From Olsenella uli (GTDB lineage: Bacteria; Actinomycetota; Coriobacteriia; Coriobacteriales; Atopobiaceae), in the NCBI RefSeq assembly GCF_016899935.1, contig NZ_JACJJK010000004.1, forward strand, positions 1-64,000: DNA of 64,000 nucleotides, given 5' to 3'. The translations under genes and the position numbers were made by a program. Under the pieces are notes generated by a model, which was given only the letters and a program-made list of their open reading frames with translations, did no database searches and was not told where the DNA came from. Shown here piece after piece: positions 1-10,880 of the stretch; within the stretch, counting starts at the first letter, position 1; every line of letters starts with the position of its first letter.

Positions 1-75
1 CGCGATGGTCCACGGCACCGGCAACAACGGCGAGGACGGCGGCGGAGGCAGGCGAGAAGAACGCCCCCTCGCGGC

Positions 76-108
76 AAAAAACGGCCCCCGGCACAGGGCC
101 GGGGGCCG
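76..108 (-). terminator. Terminator of nifJ
   Basis: Perfect 11-bp stem (CGGCCCCCGGC against GCCGGGGGCCG, 5-nt loop) followed on the minus strand by six T residues. It lies 25 bp past the nifJ stop codon. Positions 1-50 to its left show nothing I can assign. Confidence 0.9.
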
Positions 109-132
109 CAGCTCAGACGTTGTCGTCAGCGC

Positions 133-3669
<3,537 letters not shown>

Positions 3670-3767
3670 ATCCTCTCCTTCGTAGTGATTCCAACGAATC
3701 CCTCGCGGGCACGCCCGAGCCGCCGAAGGCGCATGACGGAACGGGGCCTTTGCCCATTCATGGTCAT

Positions 3768-3773
3768 AGTCTA
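3768..3773 (-). promoter_or_regulatory. Possible -10 of the nifJ promoter
   Basis: TAGACT on the minus strand, about 100 bp before the nifJ start codon, is the best -10 candidate in the gap. No convincing -35 is seen at 17 bp, so the call is weak. Confidence 0.3.
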
Positions 3774-3843
3774 CTACCCCGCGCGGCCCAAACGGACGAG
3801 AAGAGCGGCGGACGGTCGAAGCCTGAAAGAACCCGGTCCGACC

Positions 3844-4539
3844 TCACGCGCCGACGGCCGACGCGCCGGGCCGGGCGGCCCGTCGGGCGGACTCGAGCAG
3901 CCGCGCGTAGCCGTCGGCAAGGCGCCGGGCGCGCGGGCCGGAGGCACCGGCGGCCGGGACCACGCCGTGCTCGTCCGAGACGAGAAACGCCTCGTCGTAG
4001 CGGGCGGTGCCGTCCATGACGGCGCGCGCGACACCCTCCTCGCAGGCCACGGGGATCCCCGCCGTGCGCGCGAGGTCGGCTATCAGCGAGGCCGCACCGG
4101 AGAGCGGCCGCTCGGGCGCCCCGTCGCGGACGAGCTCCTCGCCGCGCACCAGCCAGAGCCCCTCGGGAGCGACGCCGGTGACGTCGGCCTCGCGCGCGGC
4201 ACCGAGGGCGCGCTCGGCGAGGGCGGAGACCGTGGTCACGGGCAGCGGGTCGTAGGGGCCCACGGTCATGGCGGCGCGACCCTCCTCGTCGACGATCACC
4301 ATGAGCACGCCGTCTGGGTGGAGCGCGGCGCCGGCACCGAGCGTCCACTCGATGTGCTGCTTGGCCCAGGCCACGAGCTGCGGCGACACCGGCGCGCCGT
4401 TGACAACGCGGCGGGAGAGCGCCCTGAGGTGGCGGTTCTCGAGCGGCAGGGTGCGGGCGGCGAGGCGCCACCGGCAGACGAGCGCCGGGCGGCCCAGCCT
4501 GAAGTTCTCCATCTGCGCGTCGTTCTTCTCGCCCGTCAT
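3844..4539 (-). CDS. Degenerate class IV aminotransferase-like protein
   Basis: 231 aa, no signal peptide or membrane segment. The C-terminal half resembles the class IV aminotransferase fold (branched-chain aminotransferase, aminodeoxychorismate lyase): a region SGAASLIADLARTAGIPVAC is followed by YDEAFLVSDEHGVVPAAG, matching the family pattern DEAFLTST..GVVPV. I do not see the catalytic lysine in its usual context, and the chain is shorter than most members (about 270-300 aa), so activity is doubtful. Start is the ATG at 4539, with GGAAGGAGCC upstream and a TAGAAT -10 at 4566-4571. It is transcribed toward nifJ. The exact substrate or role cannot be told from the sequence; a non-enzymatic relative is equally possible. 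Confidence 0.7.
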   Translation of the reverse strand: MTGEKNDAQMENFRLGRPALVCRWRLAARTLPLENRHLRALSRRVVNGAPVSPQLVAWAKQHIEWTLGAGAALHPDGVLMVIVDEEGRAAMTVGPYDPLPVTTVSALAERALGAAREADVTGVAPEGLWLVRGEELVRDGAPERPLSGAASLIADLARTAGIPVACEEGVARAVMDGTARYDEAFLVSDEHGVVPAAGASGPRARRLADGYARLLESARRAARPGASAVGA

Positions 4540-4565
4540 GAGGCTCCTTCCTTCGCGGGCCTCAC

Positions 4566-4571
4566 ATTCTA
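4566..4571 (-). promoter_or_regulatory. -10 element (TAGAAT) for the aminotransferase-like gene
   Basis: TAGAAT read on the minus strand, 27 bp before the start codon at 4539. The same hexamer precedes several other genes here (11341, 21380, 30991, 35854). It directly abuts the left end of the 31-bp repeat region. Confidence 0.5.
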
Positions 4572-4590
4572 GCGCGGCGGTCGGGGGTGG

Positions 4591-4796
4591 CGTCGTCCCG
4601 GAATTGGCGGGGTTGTTCCAAGGGCGTCTAAGAATTGCGGGGGTTGTCCCGTTGGCGGCCGCTTGAAGTGCGCAAGGCTGGCGATTCCTAGAGTTTTTCG
4701 GTCAAAGGTGCGATAAGGGCGGCGATTTCCGGAGGCCTGCGGGACAAAGGCGCAAATTCCTAGAAGACCCCGGAACAAAGTCCCGGAAAACGAGAA
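4591..4796. repeat. 31-bp phased palindromic repeat array A
   Basis: Degenerate copies of the CGACAAGGGCGGCGATTC / TGGAAG-type unit. To the right of about 4675 the units read forward with an exact 31-bp step (GATAAGGGCGGCG at about 4732, GACAAAGGCGCAA at 4743); to the left they are inverted (GGTTGTTCC, GGGTTGTCCC). The centre and right end closely match array C at 21 kb, including the ending GGAAAACGAGAAGC. Together with its flanks it fills the 320-bp gap between purH and the aminotransferase-like gene; no ORF with gene-like features is seen in it. Confidence 0.75.
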
Positions 4797-4829
4797 GCGC
4801 CCCGGCAGCCGCAGGGCCGACCGGGGCGC
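4797..4829 (-). terminator. Terminator of purH
   Basis: Stem GCGCCCCGG / CCGGGGCGC followed on the minus strand by CTTCTCGTTTTCC. It lies just beyond the stop-adjacent palindrome after purH. Confidence 0.65.
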
Positions 4830-4831
4830 AT

Positions 4832-4858
4832 GTGGAAAAGGGACTGTCCCCTTTCCAC
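4832..4858. repeat. Stop-adjacent palindrome, family 2 (copy 1)
   Basis: 27-bp near-perfect palindrome with arms GTGGAAAAGGGAC and GTCCCCTTTCCAC. One base separates it from the purH stop codon. A second copy lies in the same position after purB (29579-29605). Similar palindromes are familiar as REP-type extragenic repeats; a terminator or mRNA-end-protecting role is inferred. Confidence 0.8.
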
Positions 4859-4859
4859 G

Positions 4860-6494
4860 TCAGTGACGGAAGTGGCGGTTGCCGGTGAAGACCATCGCGA
4901 TGCCGTGCTCGTTGCAGGCCTCGATGCTCTCGTCGTCGCGCTTGGAGCCGCCGGGCTGGATGATGCAGGTCACGCCGTGCTCGGCGAGCACGTCCACGTT
5001 GTCGCGGAACGGGAAGAACGCGTCGGACGCGCAGGCGTAGCCGCCCTTCTCCACGCCCATGCGCTCGCAGGCCTCGTCGGCGCGCTCGCAGGCGAGAAGG
5101 GCCGAGTCCACACGGTTGGGCTGGCCCGGGCCCATGCCGATGCCGGCCTTGCCCTTGGAGACGAGGATCGCGTTGGACTTGACGCCCTTGCAGACGCGCC
5201 AGGCGAACATCAGCTCGTCCATCTCGGCGTCCGTGGGCTTGCGCTCCGTGGGGCAGGTGAAGGTCGCGGGGTCCTCGGAGACGGAGTCGACGTTCTGCAG
5301 CAGCACGCCGCCGTCGATGGAGCGCAGCTCGTACTCGGCGTGGCCGCCCACGCCGCCGGTGGCCAGCACGCGCAGGTTGGGGCGCTTGGCCATGCGCTCG
5401 AGGGCCTCGGCCGTGTAGCTCGGCGCGATGATGACCTCCACGAACTGGCCGTTCTCGTCGAAGGCGTGCTCGACCAGCTCGTAGGGCACCTCGCGGTTGC
5501 AGGCGATGATGCCGCCGAAGGCGCTCTTGGGGTCGCACGCGAAGGCGCGGTCGTAGGCGGTCGTGACGTCGTCGGCCACGGCGGAGCCGCAGGGGTTCTG
5601 GTGCTTGAGGATCACGCAGGCCGGGCCGTCGAACTCGCGCACGAGGTTCCACGCGGCGTCCGCGTCCAGGTAGTTGTTGTAGGAGAGCGGCTTGCCCTGG
5701 ACCTGCTCGGCGCCCACGAGCGGGAACTCGGAGGAGCCGGCGGCCGCGAAGTCGTCCGCAAAGCGGTAGACCGCGGCGCTCTGCTGGGGGTTCTCGCCGT
5801 AGCGCAGGTCGTCGACCTTCTCCAGGTAGACGCCCAGCTCGTCCGGGGTGGCGGGCGCCTCGGCGTCCTCGAGCTCCTCGGGGAACTCCTCGTCGTAGCG
5901 CTCGGCCAGCCAGCCGGCGATGGCCGCGTCGTAGCAGGCCGTGGTCTCGTAGACCTTGAGCTGCAGGTAGCGGCGCAGCTCGAGCGTGGTGCAGCCGTCG
6001 CAGGCGCGCATGGTGTCCAGGACCTCGTCGTAGTCGTCAGGGTCGGAGACCACGGTCACGGAGTCGGCGTTCTTGGCGGCGGAGCGCAGCATGGAGGGGC
6101 CGCCGATGTCGATGTGCTCGATCGCGTCGTCGAAGGTGACCTCGGGGTTGGCCACGGTCTTCTCGAACTCGTAGAGGTTCACGACCACGAGGTCGATCAT
6201 GCCGATGCCGTGCTCGGCGGCCTCGGCCATGTGGGCCGGGTTGTCGCGCCGGGCGAGCAGACCGCCGTGCACCTTGGGGTGCAGCGTCTTCACGCGACCG
6301 TCCATCATCTCCGGGAAGCCCGTGTACTGCTCGATCGGCACCACGCGGACGCCGGCCTCCTCGAGCACGCGCGCGGTGCCGCCGGTGGAGATCACCTCGA
6401 CGCCGAACTCGTCCTCGAGCGCCTTGACGAAGGCGACGACGCCGGTCTTGTCCGTGACGGAGACGAGCGCCCGCTTGATGGGAGTGTCTGCCAT
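4860..6494 (-). CDS. purH: Bifunctional AICAR transformylase / IMP cyclohydrolase
   Basis: Last two steps of de novo IMP synthesis: formylation of AICAR with 10-formyl-THF and ring closure to IMP, in the cytoplasm. 544 aa, normal length. The N-terminal cyclohydrolase domain (about 1-195) begins [18 protein letters not shown] and has the STGGTARVL and [15 protein letters not shown] signatures. The transformylase domain follows, with the KHQNPCG catalytic motif near residue 297. Start is the ATG at 6494, preceded by AAGGAGGGG. It is divergent from the acetyltransferase gene across 69 bp. purC and purB are elsewhere in the window, so purine genes are dispersed. Confidence 0.97.
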   Translation of the reverse strand: MADTPIKRALVSVTDKTGVVAFVKALEDEFGVEVISTGGTARVLEEAGVRVVPIEQYTGFPEMMDGRVKTLHPKVHGGLLARRDNPAHMAEAAEHGIGMIDLVVVNLYEFEKTVANPEVTFDDAIEHIDIGGPSMLRSAAKNADSVTVVSDPDDYDEVLDTMRACDGCTTLELRRYLQLKVYETTACYDAAIAGWLAERYDEEFPEELEDAEAPATPDELGVYLEKVDDLRYGENPQQSAAVYRFADDFAAAGSSEFPLVGAEQVQGKPLSYNNYLDADAAWNLVREFDGPACVILKHQNPCGSAVADDVTTAYDRAFACDPKSAFGGIIACNREVPYELVEHAFDENGQFVEVIIAPSYTAEALERMAKRPNLRVLATGGVGGHAEYELRSIDGGVLLQNVDSVSEDPATFTCPTERKPTDAEMDELMFAWRVCKGVKSNAILVSKGKAGIGMGPGQPNRVDSALLACERADEACERMGVEKGGYACASDAFFPFRDNVDVLAEHGVTCIIQPGGSKRDDESIEACNEHGIAMVFTGNRHFRH

Positions 6495-6563
6495 GGCCCC
6501 TCCTTGGGTTTGTCGACGACATGATGTACCGTCTCATCTACGATACCGCAGCTGGAGGACAAC

Positions 6564-7223
6564 ATGACGCAGACTCGGAACTTGACGTGGCGCGCCTTCG
6601 AGCCGGGGGACTTCGAGAGGGCGGCGCGGCTGCTCGGCCGCACGTGGCTCCCGGAGTTTGGCGAGGCGGCGCAGCGGGCGGCGAGCCAGATCGAGCTCGC
6701 GCACTACCTGGCGGCCAGCACGTGGTCGCTCCTCGCGGAGCGGGACGGCGAGGTCCTGGGCGTGGTGCTGGTCGCCGAGCGCGGTCGCGAGGCTGCCGGC
6801 GACGTCGACTGGGCCGGGCTCGAAGCGCGTCTGACGCGGGCGGCCGAGAAGGACGAGGCGCTCGCGGAGGCCGTGCGGACGGAGATGGACGGCGTGCGCG
6901 AGGAGGCCGAGCTGGAGCGGGAGTACGCCGCCGACGGCCCCGCAGGCGCGGACGCCACGGTGAAGCTGCTCATCGTCTCCCCCGACGCCAAGGGCCTGGG
7001 GATCGGCGGGGGGCTCTTCTCGGCCGCGCTGGAGCACCTGCGCGAGACCGGTGCCCGGGGCTACCACCTGCTCACGGACGACAGCTGCGACGTCGGGTTC
7101 TACGAGCACAAGGGGCTCACGCAGGCGATGCGGCGGCGCTCCCGCGCGTACTGGCCCGGCGTCGACCCCGAGAAGGACGAGTTCTATGTCTACGTCTACG
7201 AGCAGTCCCTCCAACTTGCCTAA
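6564..7223 (+). CDS. GNAT-family N-acetyltransferase
   Basis: 219 aa soluble protein. The N-terminus (LTWRAFEPGDFERAARLLGRTW) and the acetyl-CoA loop region (VSPDAKGLGIGGGLFSAALEHLRE, near residue 145) are typical GNAT features, followed by GARGYHLLTDDSCDVGFYEHKGL. A long charged insertion lies between the first strands and the CoA loop. The substrate cannot be predicted. Start is the ATG at 6564 after CTGGAGGAC. The stop codon TAA lies inside the left arm of the palindrome at 7213-7251, and the next gene, gluQ, begins in the same palindrome. Confidence 0.85.
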   Translation: MTQTRNLTWRAFEPGDFERAARLLGRTWLPEFGEAAQRAASQIELAHYLAASTWSLLAERDGEVLGVVLVAERGREAAGDVDWAGLEARLTRAAEKDEALAEAVRTEMDGVREEAELEREYAADGPAGADATVKLLIVSPDAKGLGIGGGLFSAALEHLRETGARGYHLLTDDSCDVGFYEHKGLTQAMRRRSRAYWPGVDPEKDEFYVYVYEQSLQLA

Positions 7224-7251
7224 AAGGGGTCAGACCCCTTTTAGGCAAGTT
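7213..7251. repeat. Stop-adjacent palindrome, family 1 (copy 1)
   Basis: 39-bp perfect palindrome with a 3-bp centre (arms AACTTGCCTAAAAGGGGT and ACCCCTTTTAGGCAAGTT). The acetyltransferase stop codon and the only upstream in-frame start candidate of gluQ both fall inside it. The second copy is at 63719-63751. Confidence 0.9.
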
Positions 7252-8199
7252 TGCGGGAGGTTCGCGCCTACGCCGTCGGGGCGGATGCATCTGGGCAACG
7301 CGTTCGCCGCGCTGGTGGCGTGGCTCTCCGTGCGCGCGGCGAACGGCAGGATGGTGCTGCGCGTCGAGGACCTGGACCCGCGCGCGGCGAGCCGCGAGCG
7401 CGCGGAGCTCCTGATGGACGACCTGCGCTGGCTGGGGCTCGACTGGGACGAGGGCCCGTACTGGCAGAGCGAGCGCGGGTCGCTCTACGACGAGGCGATC
7501 GCGCGTCTGGACGCCGCCGGGCTCACCTACCCCTGCTTCTGCACCCGGGCGGAGCTGCACGCCGCGAGCGCACCGCACGCCTCCGACGGCACGCCGGTCT
7601 ACGCCGGCACGTGTCGCGGGCTCTCCGCGCAGGAGGTCGCACGCCGCTCGGCCGTGCGCCCTCCGGCGACGCGCCTGCGCGTGCCAGATGCCGACGACCC
7701 CGCAGGCACCATCGAGTTCCGCGACCTCGCCTACGGGCCGCGGCGCGAGGTGCTCGCGCGCGAGTGCGGCGACTTTCTCGTCCGGCGCAGCGACGGCGTG
7801 GTGGCCTACCAGCTCGCCGTGGTGGTGGACGACTCCCTCATGGGCGTGACCCAGGTGGTGCGCGGGCGCGACCTGCTCGGCTCCTGCGCGCGCCAGATCT
7901 ACCTGGGGAGGCTCCTGGGCTTTCCCGCTCCCGAGTACGGCCACGTTCCGCTGCTCGTGGCCCCCGACGGGCGCCGCCTCGCCAAGCGCGAGAAGGACCT
8001 CGACCTCGGTGCCCTCCGCGCGAGCGGCGTGCGACCCGAGCGCGTGGTGGGCACCCTCGCCTGCGCGGCGGGCCTCGCCGAGCCAGGCTGGGAGGGCCGG
8101 CCGGCGGAGCTCGTCGGCGGCTTCTCCTGGGAGCGTCTCGCGGCTCACCGGCATGACATCGTCGTGGACGACGTTTTTCTCGCCCGACTCCGTGCGTGA
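7216..8199 (+). CDS. gluQ: Glutamyl-Q tRNA(Asp) synthetase
   Basis: Truncated GluRS paralogue that attaches glutamate to queuosine in tRNA(Asp). Seen: GRFAPTPSGRMHLGN (HIGH-like motif), a zinc site of the GluQRS type (CFC followed about 20 residues later by YAGTC), and AKREKD in place of KMSKS. No anticodon-binding domain. The start is uncertain: no ATG or GTG precedes the conserved GRFAPTPSG motif in frame. The only upstream candidate is TTG at 7216, inside the palindrome and without a visible ribosome binding site, so expression may depend on coupling to the acetyltransferase gene. The next ATG (7282 region) would remove part of the active site. The 5' end may have been rearranged. Confidence 0.85.
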   Translation: MPKRGQTPFRQVCGRFAPTPSGRMHLGNAFAALVAWLSVRAANGRMVLRVEDLDPRAASRERAELLMDDLRWLGLDWDEGPYWQSERGSLYDEAIARLDAAGLTYPCFCTRAELHAASAPHASDGTPVYAGTCRGLSAQEVARRSAVRPPATRLRVPDADDPAGTIEFRDLAYGPRREVLARECGDFLVRRSDGVVAYQLAVVVDDSLMGVTQVVRGRDLLGSCARQIYLGRLLGFPAPEYGHVPLLVAPDGRRLAKREKDLDLGALRASGVRPERVVGTLACAAGLAEPGWEGRPAELVGGFSWERLAAHRHDIVVDDVFLARLRA

Positions 8200-8202
8200 A
8201 AG

Positions 8203-8231
8203 TTGTGAGACCTCCGTTTGTGCGGTATGAT
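8203..8231 (+). promoter_or_regulatory. Promoter of tRNA-Ser
   Basis: TTGTGA, 17-bp spacer, TATGAT, ending 17 bp before the tRNA-Ser 5' end. Confidence 0.75.
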
Positions 8232-8248
8232 GCACAGGCACCAGCCAC

Positions 8249-8340
8249 GGAGAGCTGACCGAGAGGCCGAAGGTGCTCGCCTGCTAAGCGAGTATAGGAT
8301 GCAAATCCTATCTGGGGTTCGAATCCCCAGCTCTCCGCCA
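8249..8340 (+). tRNA. tRNA-Ser(GCT)
   Basis: 92 nt including an encoded CCA. Acceptor stem GGAGAGC pairs with GCTCTCC. The anticodon loop CTGCTAA gives anticodon GCT at 8283-8285. A long variable arm (TATAGGATGCAAATCCTA) is present, as in class II tRNAs. Confidence 0.96.
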
Positions 8341-8352
8341 GTGTCCTGTCAA

Positions 8353-8389
8353 GCGGGCCCCTGTCGCAGCGTCGGCGGGGGCCCGCTTT
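8353..8389 (+). terminator. Terminator of tRNA-Ser
   Basis: Stem GCGGGCCCC / GGGGCCCGC followed by TTTCG. Confidence 0.8.
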
Positions 8390-8430
8390 CGTAGGCGTCA
8401 CCACATCTTCGACACTTTTCTCCTTTTCCC

Positions 8431-8459
8431 TTGACTTCCGCCGGGCACGATGGCAGTAT
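8431..8459 (+). promoter_or_regulatory. Promoter of tRNA-Arg(ACG)
   Basis: TTGACT, 17-bp spacer, CAGTAT, ending 12 bp before the tRNA. Confidence 0.65.
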
Positions 8460-8471
8460 TAACAACCGCAC

Positions 8472-8548
8472 GCGGCGTTACCTCAGCTGGATAGAGGACC
8501 TGACTACGAATCAGGGCGTCATAGGTTCGAATCCTATACGCCGCACCA
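8472..8548 (+). tRNA. tRNA-Arg(ACG)
   Basis: 77 nt with encoded CCA. Acceptor GCGGCGT pairs with ACGCCGC. The loop CTACGAA gives anticodon ACG (8516-8518), which would be deaminated to ICG to read CGN codons. T-arm GTTCGAATC. Confidence 0.96.
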
Positions 8549-8557
8549 CGCAAGATA

Positions 8558-8587
8558 CGGGAGGCTCCCTCGGGGGCCTCCCGTTTT
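8558..8587 (+). terminator. Terminator of tRNA-Arg(ACG)
   Basis: Stem CGGGAGGC / GCCTCCCG followed by TTTT. It also faces the convergent hypothetical gene. Confidence 0.88.
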
Positions 8588-8605
8588 GCTATGGACGCGA
8601 ACTTG

Positions 8606-8956
8606 CTACAGCGCCGGTCGGCACTGCACGCCGCTCTCCGGCCCCACGCCCACGAACGTGTACGCGACACCGCGCGCGTCGCAGAGGTCCATCAGGTCCA
8701 CGACGTCGTTCTTCTCGTCCGTGAGATAGGCCGCGAGCGAGGGCCGGCCCGCCGCGCCGACCGCGCCCAGCACGCCCGGCACCGCCGCTGGCGCGAAGAT
8801 CACCCGCAGGCTGCGCTCGTCCTCCCCGTAGGCGACGAGCGTCGACGGCCCCTCGAGATGCTCCCGCACCTCGAGGACGCCGTCGTCCCCCTCAACGATG
8901 CTGACCGAACGAACGTCCCCCGCACGCTCGAAGCGCGCCACCGCATGCTCCCGCAT
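8606..8956 (-). CDS. Uncharacterised 116-aa protein, probably SOS-regulated
   Basis: I do not recognise the family. The protein is soluble and acidic, has no signal peptide or catalytic motif I can name, and has a single C-terminal cysteine (GVQCRPAL). Start placed at the ATG at 8956, preceded by GGAGAGGAG; an upstream in-frame extension has no ribosome binding site. Its promoter region contains AGAACAAGTGTTCT (9010-9023), which fits the Gram-positive/actinobacterial LexA consensus GAAC-N4-GTTC and overlaps a -35 element. A DNA-damage-induced role is therefore inferred from the operator alone. Confidence 0.75.
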   Translation of the reverse strand: MREHAVARFERAGDVRSVSIVEGDDGVLEVREHLEGPSTLVAYGEDERSLRVIFAPAAVPGVLGAVGAAGRPSLAAYLTDEKNDVVDLMDLCDARGVAYTFVGVGPESGVQCRPAL

Positions 8957-8987
8957 CCCGTACTCCTCTCCACGCTTTCCTGCGTAC

Positions 8988-9023
8988 AGTACAGCACAGC
9001 TGCAGGACCAGAACAAGTGTTCT
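8988..9023 (-). promoter_or_regulatory. Promoter with LexA (SOS) box
   Basis: On the minus strand TTGTTC (9011-9016), 17-bp spacer, TGTACT (8988-8993). The -35 sits inside AGAACAAGTGTTCT (9010-9023), a match to GAAC-N4-GTTC. Overlap of box and -35 is the normal arrangement for repression. Confidence 0.6.
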
Positions 9024-9055
9024 GCCGTTCGCCCGACAACCCGTTCGGCGAGCGG

Positions 9056-10348
9056 TTACTCCGGCCGGATGACCTCGACGCCGCCCATATAGGGGCGCAG
9101 GGCCTCGGGCACCGTGATGGAGCCGTCGGCGTTCTGGTAGTTCTCCATGATCGCGGCCATCGTGCGGCCCACGGCCAGGCCGGAGCCGTTGAGCGTGTGC
9201 ACGTAGCGCGTGCCCTTGAACTCCGCCGGGTCCTTGTAGCGGATGTTGGCGCGGCGGGCCTGGAAGTCCCAGCAGTTGGAGCAGGAGGAGATCTCCTTGT
9301 AGTTGTTGTAGCTGGGCAGCCACACCTCGAGGTCGTAGCACTTGCACGCGGAGAAGCCGATGTCGCCGGTGCAGAGCGTGACCACGTGGTAGGGCAGCCC
9401 CAGCGCCTGCAGCACCGCCTCCGCCTCGGCGACCATGCTCTCGAGCTGGTTCATCGAGTCCTCGGGCTTGGCGAACTTGACCATCTCCACCTTGTCGAAC
9501 TGATGCACGCGGATGATGCCGCGCGTGTCGCGCCCGGCCGAGCCCGCCTCCTCGCGGAAGCACGGCGTGAACGCGGTGTACCACAGCGGAAGCTGGGAGC
9601 CGTCCAGCACCTCGCCCCGGTGCAGGTTGGTGAGCATGACCTCGGCCGTGGGGATGAGGTAGAGGTCCGGGTTCACGTGGTAGAGGTCGTCCTCGAACTT
9701 GGGCAGCTGGCCCGTGCCAAAGAGGGTCTCGCGGTTGGTGATGACGGGCATCCACCACTCCTTGAAGCCCGCCTTGACGTGCATGTCCACCATGAAGCTG
9801 ATGAGCGCGCGCTCCATGCGGGCGCCCATGCCGCCGAGCACGTAGAAGCGCGTGCCGGCGATCTTGACGCCGCGGTCGAAGTCGATCATGCCCGTGGCCG
9901 GGCCCAGGTCCCAGTGCGCCTTGGGCTCAAAGCCGTCCGCCGCGAAGTCGCGCGGGGTGCCCCAGCGGCGCACCTCGGGGTTGTCGGAGTCGTCCCTGCC
10001 GTAGGGCACGGACTCGTGCGGGATGTTGGGGATGCGGGAGACCAGGTCAAAGAGGGCGTCCTCGACCTCGGTGCGACGGTCGTCCAGGCTCGCGATGCGG
10101 TCCTTGTTGGCGGCCACGCGCGCCTTGGCGGCCTCGGCCTCGTCCCTCTTGCCCTCGCGCATGAGCTGGCCGATCTCCTTGGAGACGGCGTTGCGCTCGG
10201 CCTGGAGCTTCTCGACCTCGGAGATGACCGAGCGGCGCTCCTCGTCAAGCTCGAAGAACTTCTCGCGGTCCCAGTGGGCGTTCTGCCGAGACTCGCAGGC
10301 CTTGTCAACAAGGTCGGGGTTCTCGCGAACGAACTTGATGTCGAGCAT
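9056..10348 (-). CDS. serS: Seryl-tRNA synthetase
   Basis: 430 aa class II synthetase that charges tRNA-Ser. The N-terminal coiled-coil arm (about residues 25-100, rich in E, K, R, A) is followed by the catalytic core. Motif 2 reads CFREEAGSAGRDTRGIIRVH and motif 3 NGSGLAVGRTMAAIMENYQ. Start is MLDIKFVREN at 10348, after GCGAGGAGTGACC, matching the conserved SerRS N-terminus; a longer in-frame extension upstream is not coding. The gene is divergent from a small membrane-protein gene. Confidence 0.97.
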   Translation of the reverse strand: MLDIKFVRENPDLVDKACESRQNAHWDREKFFELDEERRSVISEVEKLQAERNAVSKEIGQLMREGKRDEAEAAKARVAANKDRIASLDDRRTEVEDALFDLVSRIPNIPHESVPYGRDDSDNPEVRRWGTPRDFAADGFEPKAHWDLGPATGMIDFDRGVKIAGTRFYVLGGMGARMERALISFMVDMHVKAGFKEWWMPVITNRETLFGTGQLPKFEDDLYHVNPDLYLIPTAEVMLTNLHRGEVLDGSQLPLWYTAFTPCFREEAGSAGRDTRGIIRVHQFDKVEMVKFAKPEDSMNQLESMVAEAEAVLQALGLPYHVVTLCTGDIGFSACKCYDLEVWLPSYNNYKEISSCSNCWDFQARRANIRYKDPAEFKGTRYVHTLNGSGLAVGRTMAAIMENYQNADGSITVPEALRPYMGGVEVIRPE

Positions 10349-10402
10349 GGTCACTCCTCGCTTTGTGCTGTACCGGTCGCAGGCCCTCGCCCGCAAGCCC
10401 CC

Positions 10403-10416
10403 CAAGTATATACTTG
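10403..10416. promoter_or_regulatory. Palindrome in the serS / small membrane protein divergent region
   Basis: Perfect 14-bp palindrome CAAGTATATACTTG, the only AT-rich stretch in the divergent gap. It provides -10-like sequence on both strands and may serve as shared promoter or operator. Confidence 0.4.
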
Positions 10417-10450
10417 TGCGGTTGGAAGACGACGCGCCCAGGGAGGCAGC

Positions 10451-10636
10451 ATGCAGGCACTTTCGGATTTCTTCACGTGGCTCTTCAGCGACAAGGTGGG
10501 CGTCCTCTGCCTCATCGGCGGCGGCATCGTGATCTGCCTGCTCATCGCGATTCTCATGGAGCGCAAGACCAAGCGGCGCTACTTCAACCACGAGAAGACC
10601 GACGACGACTGGGACCTCTTCGGCGACGACGAGTAG
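10451..10636 (+). CDS. Small single-pass membrane protein
   Basis: 61 aa. A hydrophobic segment VGVLCLIGGGIVICLLIAIL (about residues 17-36) is followed by a basic stretch (ERKTKRR) and an acidic tail (DDDWDLFGDDE), predicting an N-out/C-in single-pass protein. Start is the ATG at 10451 after GGGAGG. Divergent from serS. I do not recognise the family. The high-confidence features are the ribosome binding site, the clean membrane segment and the divergent promoter gap. Confidence 0.7.
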   Translation: MQALSDFFTWLFSDKVGVLCLIGGGIVICLLIAILMERKTKRRYFNHEKTDDDWDLFGDDE

Positions 10637-10660
10637 CCGCCCCGCCGCGCGCCGGGGCGG
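10637..10660 (+). terminator. Possible terminator of the small membrane protein gene
   Basis: Stem CCGCCCCG / CGGGGCGG directly after the stop codon, without a T-run. Confidence 0.4.
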
Positions 10661-10680
10661 GCGCGGGTCGTCCCGGCGCA

Positions 10681-10715
10681 CAAGAAAGGGGCCCCGGCGC
10701 TGCCGCCGAGGCCCC
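10681..10715 (-). terminator. Terminator of tRNA-Leu
   Basis: GC-rich hairpin (GGGGCC outer stem, CGGCG inner) followed on the minus strand by CCCTTTCTTG. Confidence 0.65.
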
Positions 10716-10724
10716 GAACGATCG

Positions 10725-10811
10725 TGGTGCGGGCGAAAGGACTTGAACCTTCATGGAGTTGCCCCCATACGGACCTGAACCGTACGCGTCTGCCAATTCC
10801 GCCACGCCCGC
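10725..10811 (-). tRNA. tRNA-Leu(CAG)
   Basis: 87 nt with encoded CCA and a long variable arm. Acceptor GCGGGCG pairs with CGCCCGC. The loop TTCAGGT gives anticodon CAG (complement of 10775-10777). Confidence 0.95.
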
Positions 10812-10821
10812 GTGCTGAGCT

Positions 10822-10850
10822 ATCGTAACGCATCCGTCGCGCGTTGCCAA
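10822..10850 (-). promoter_or_regulatory. Promoter of tRNA-Leu
   Basis: TTGGCA (10845-10850), 17-bp spacer, TACGAT (10822-10827) on the minus strand. Confidence 0.7.
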
Positions 10851-10880
10851 GTGTTTTTCTCGCCGGGCGAGAAGGGCGGC

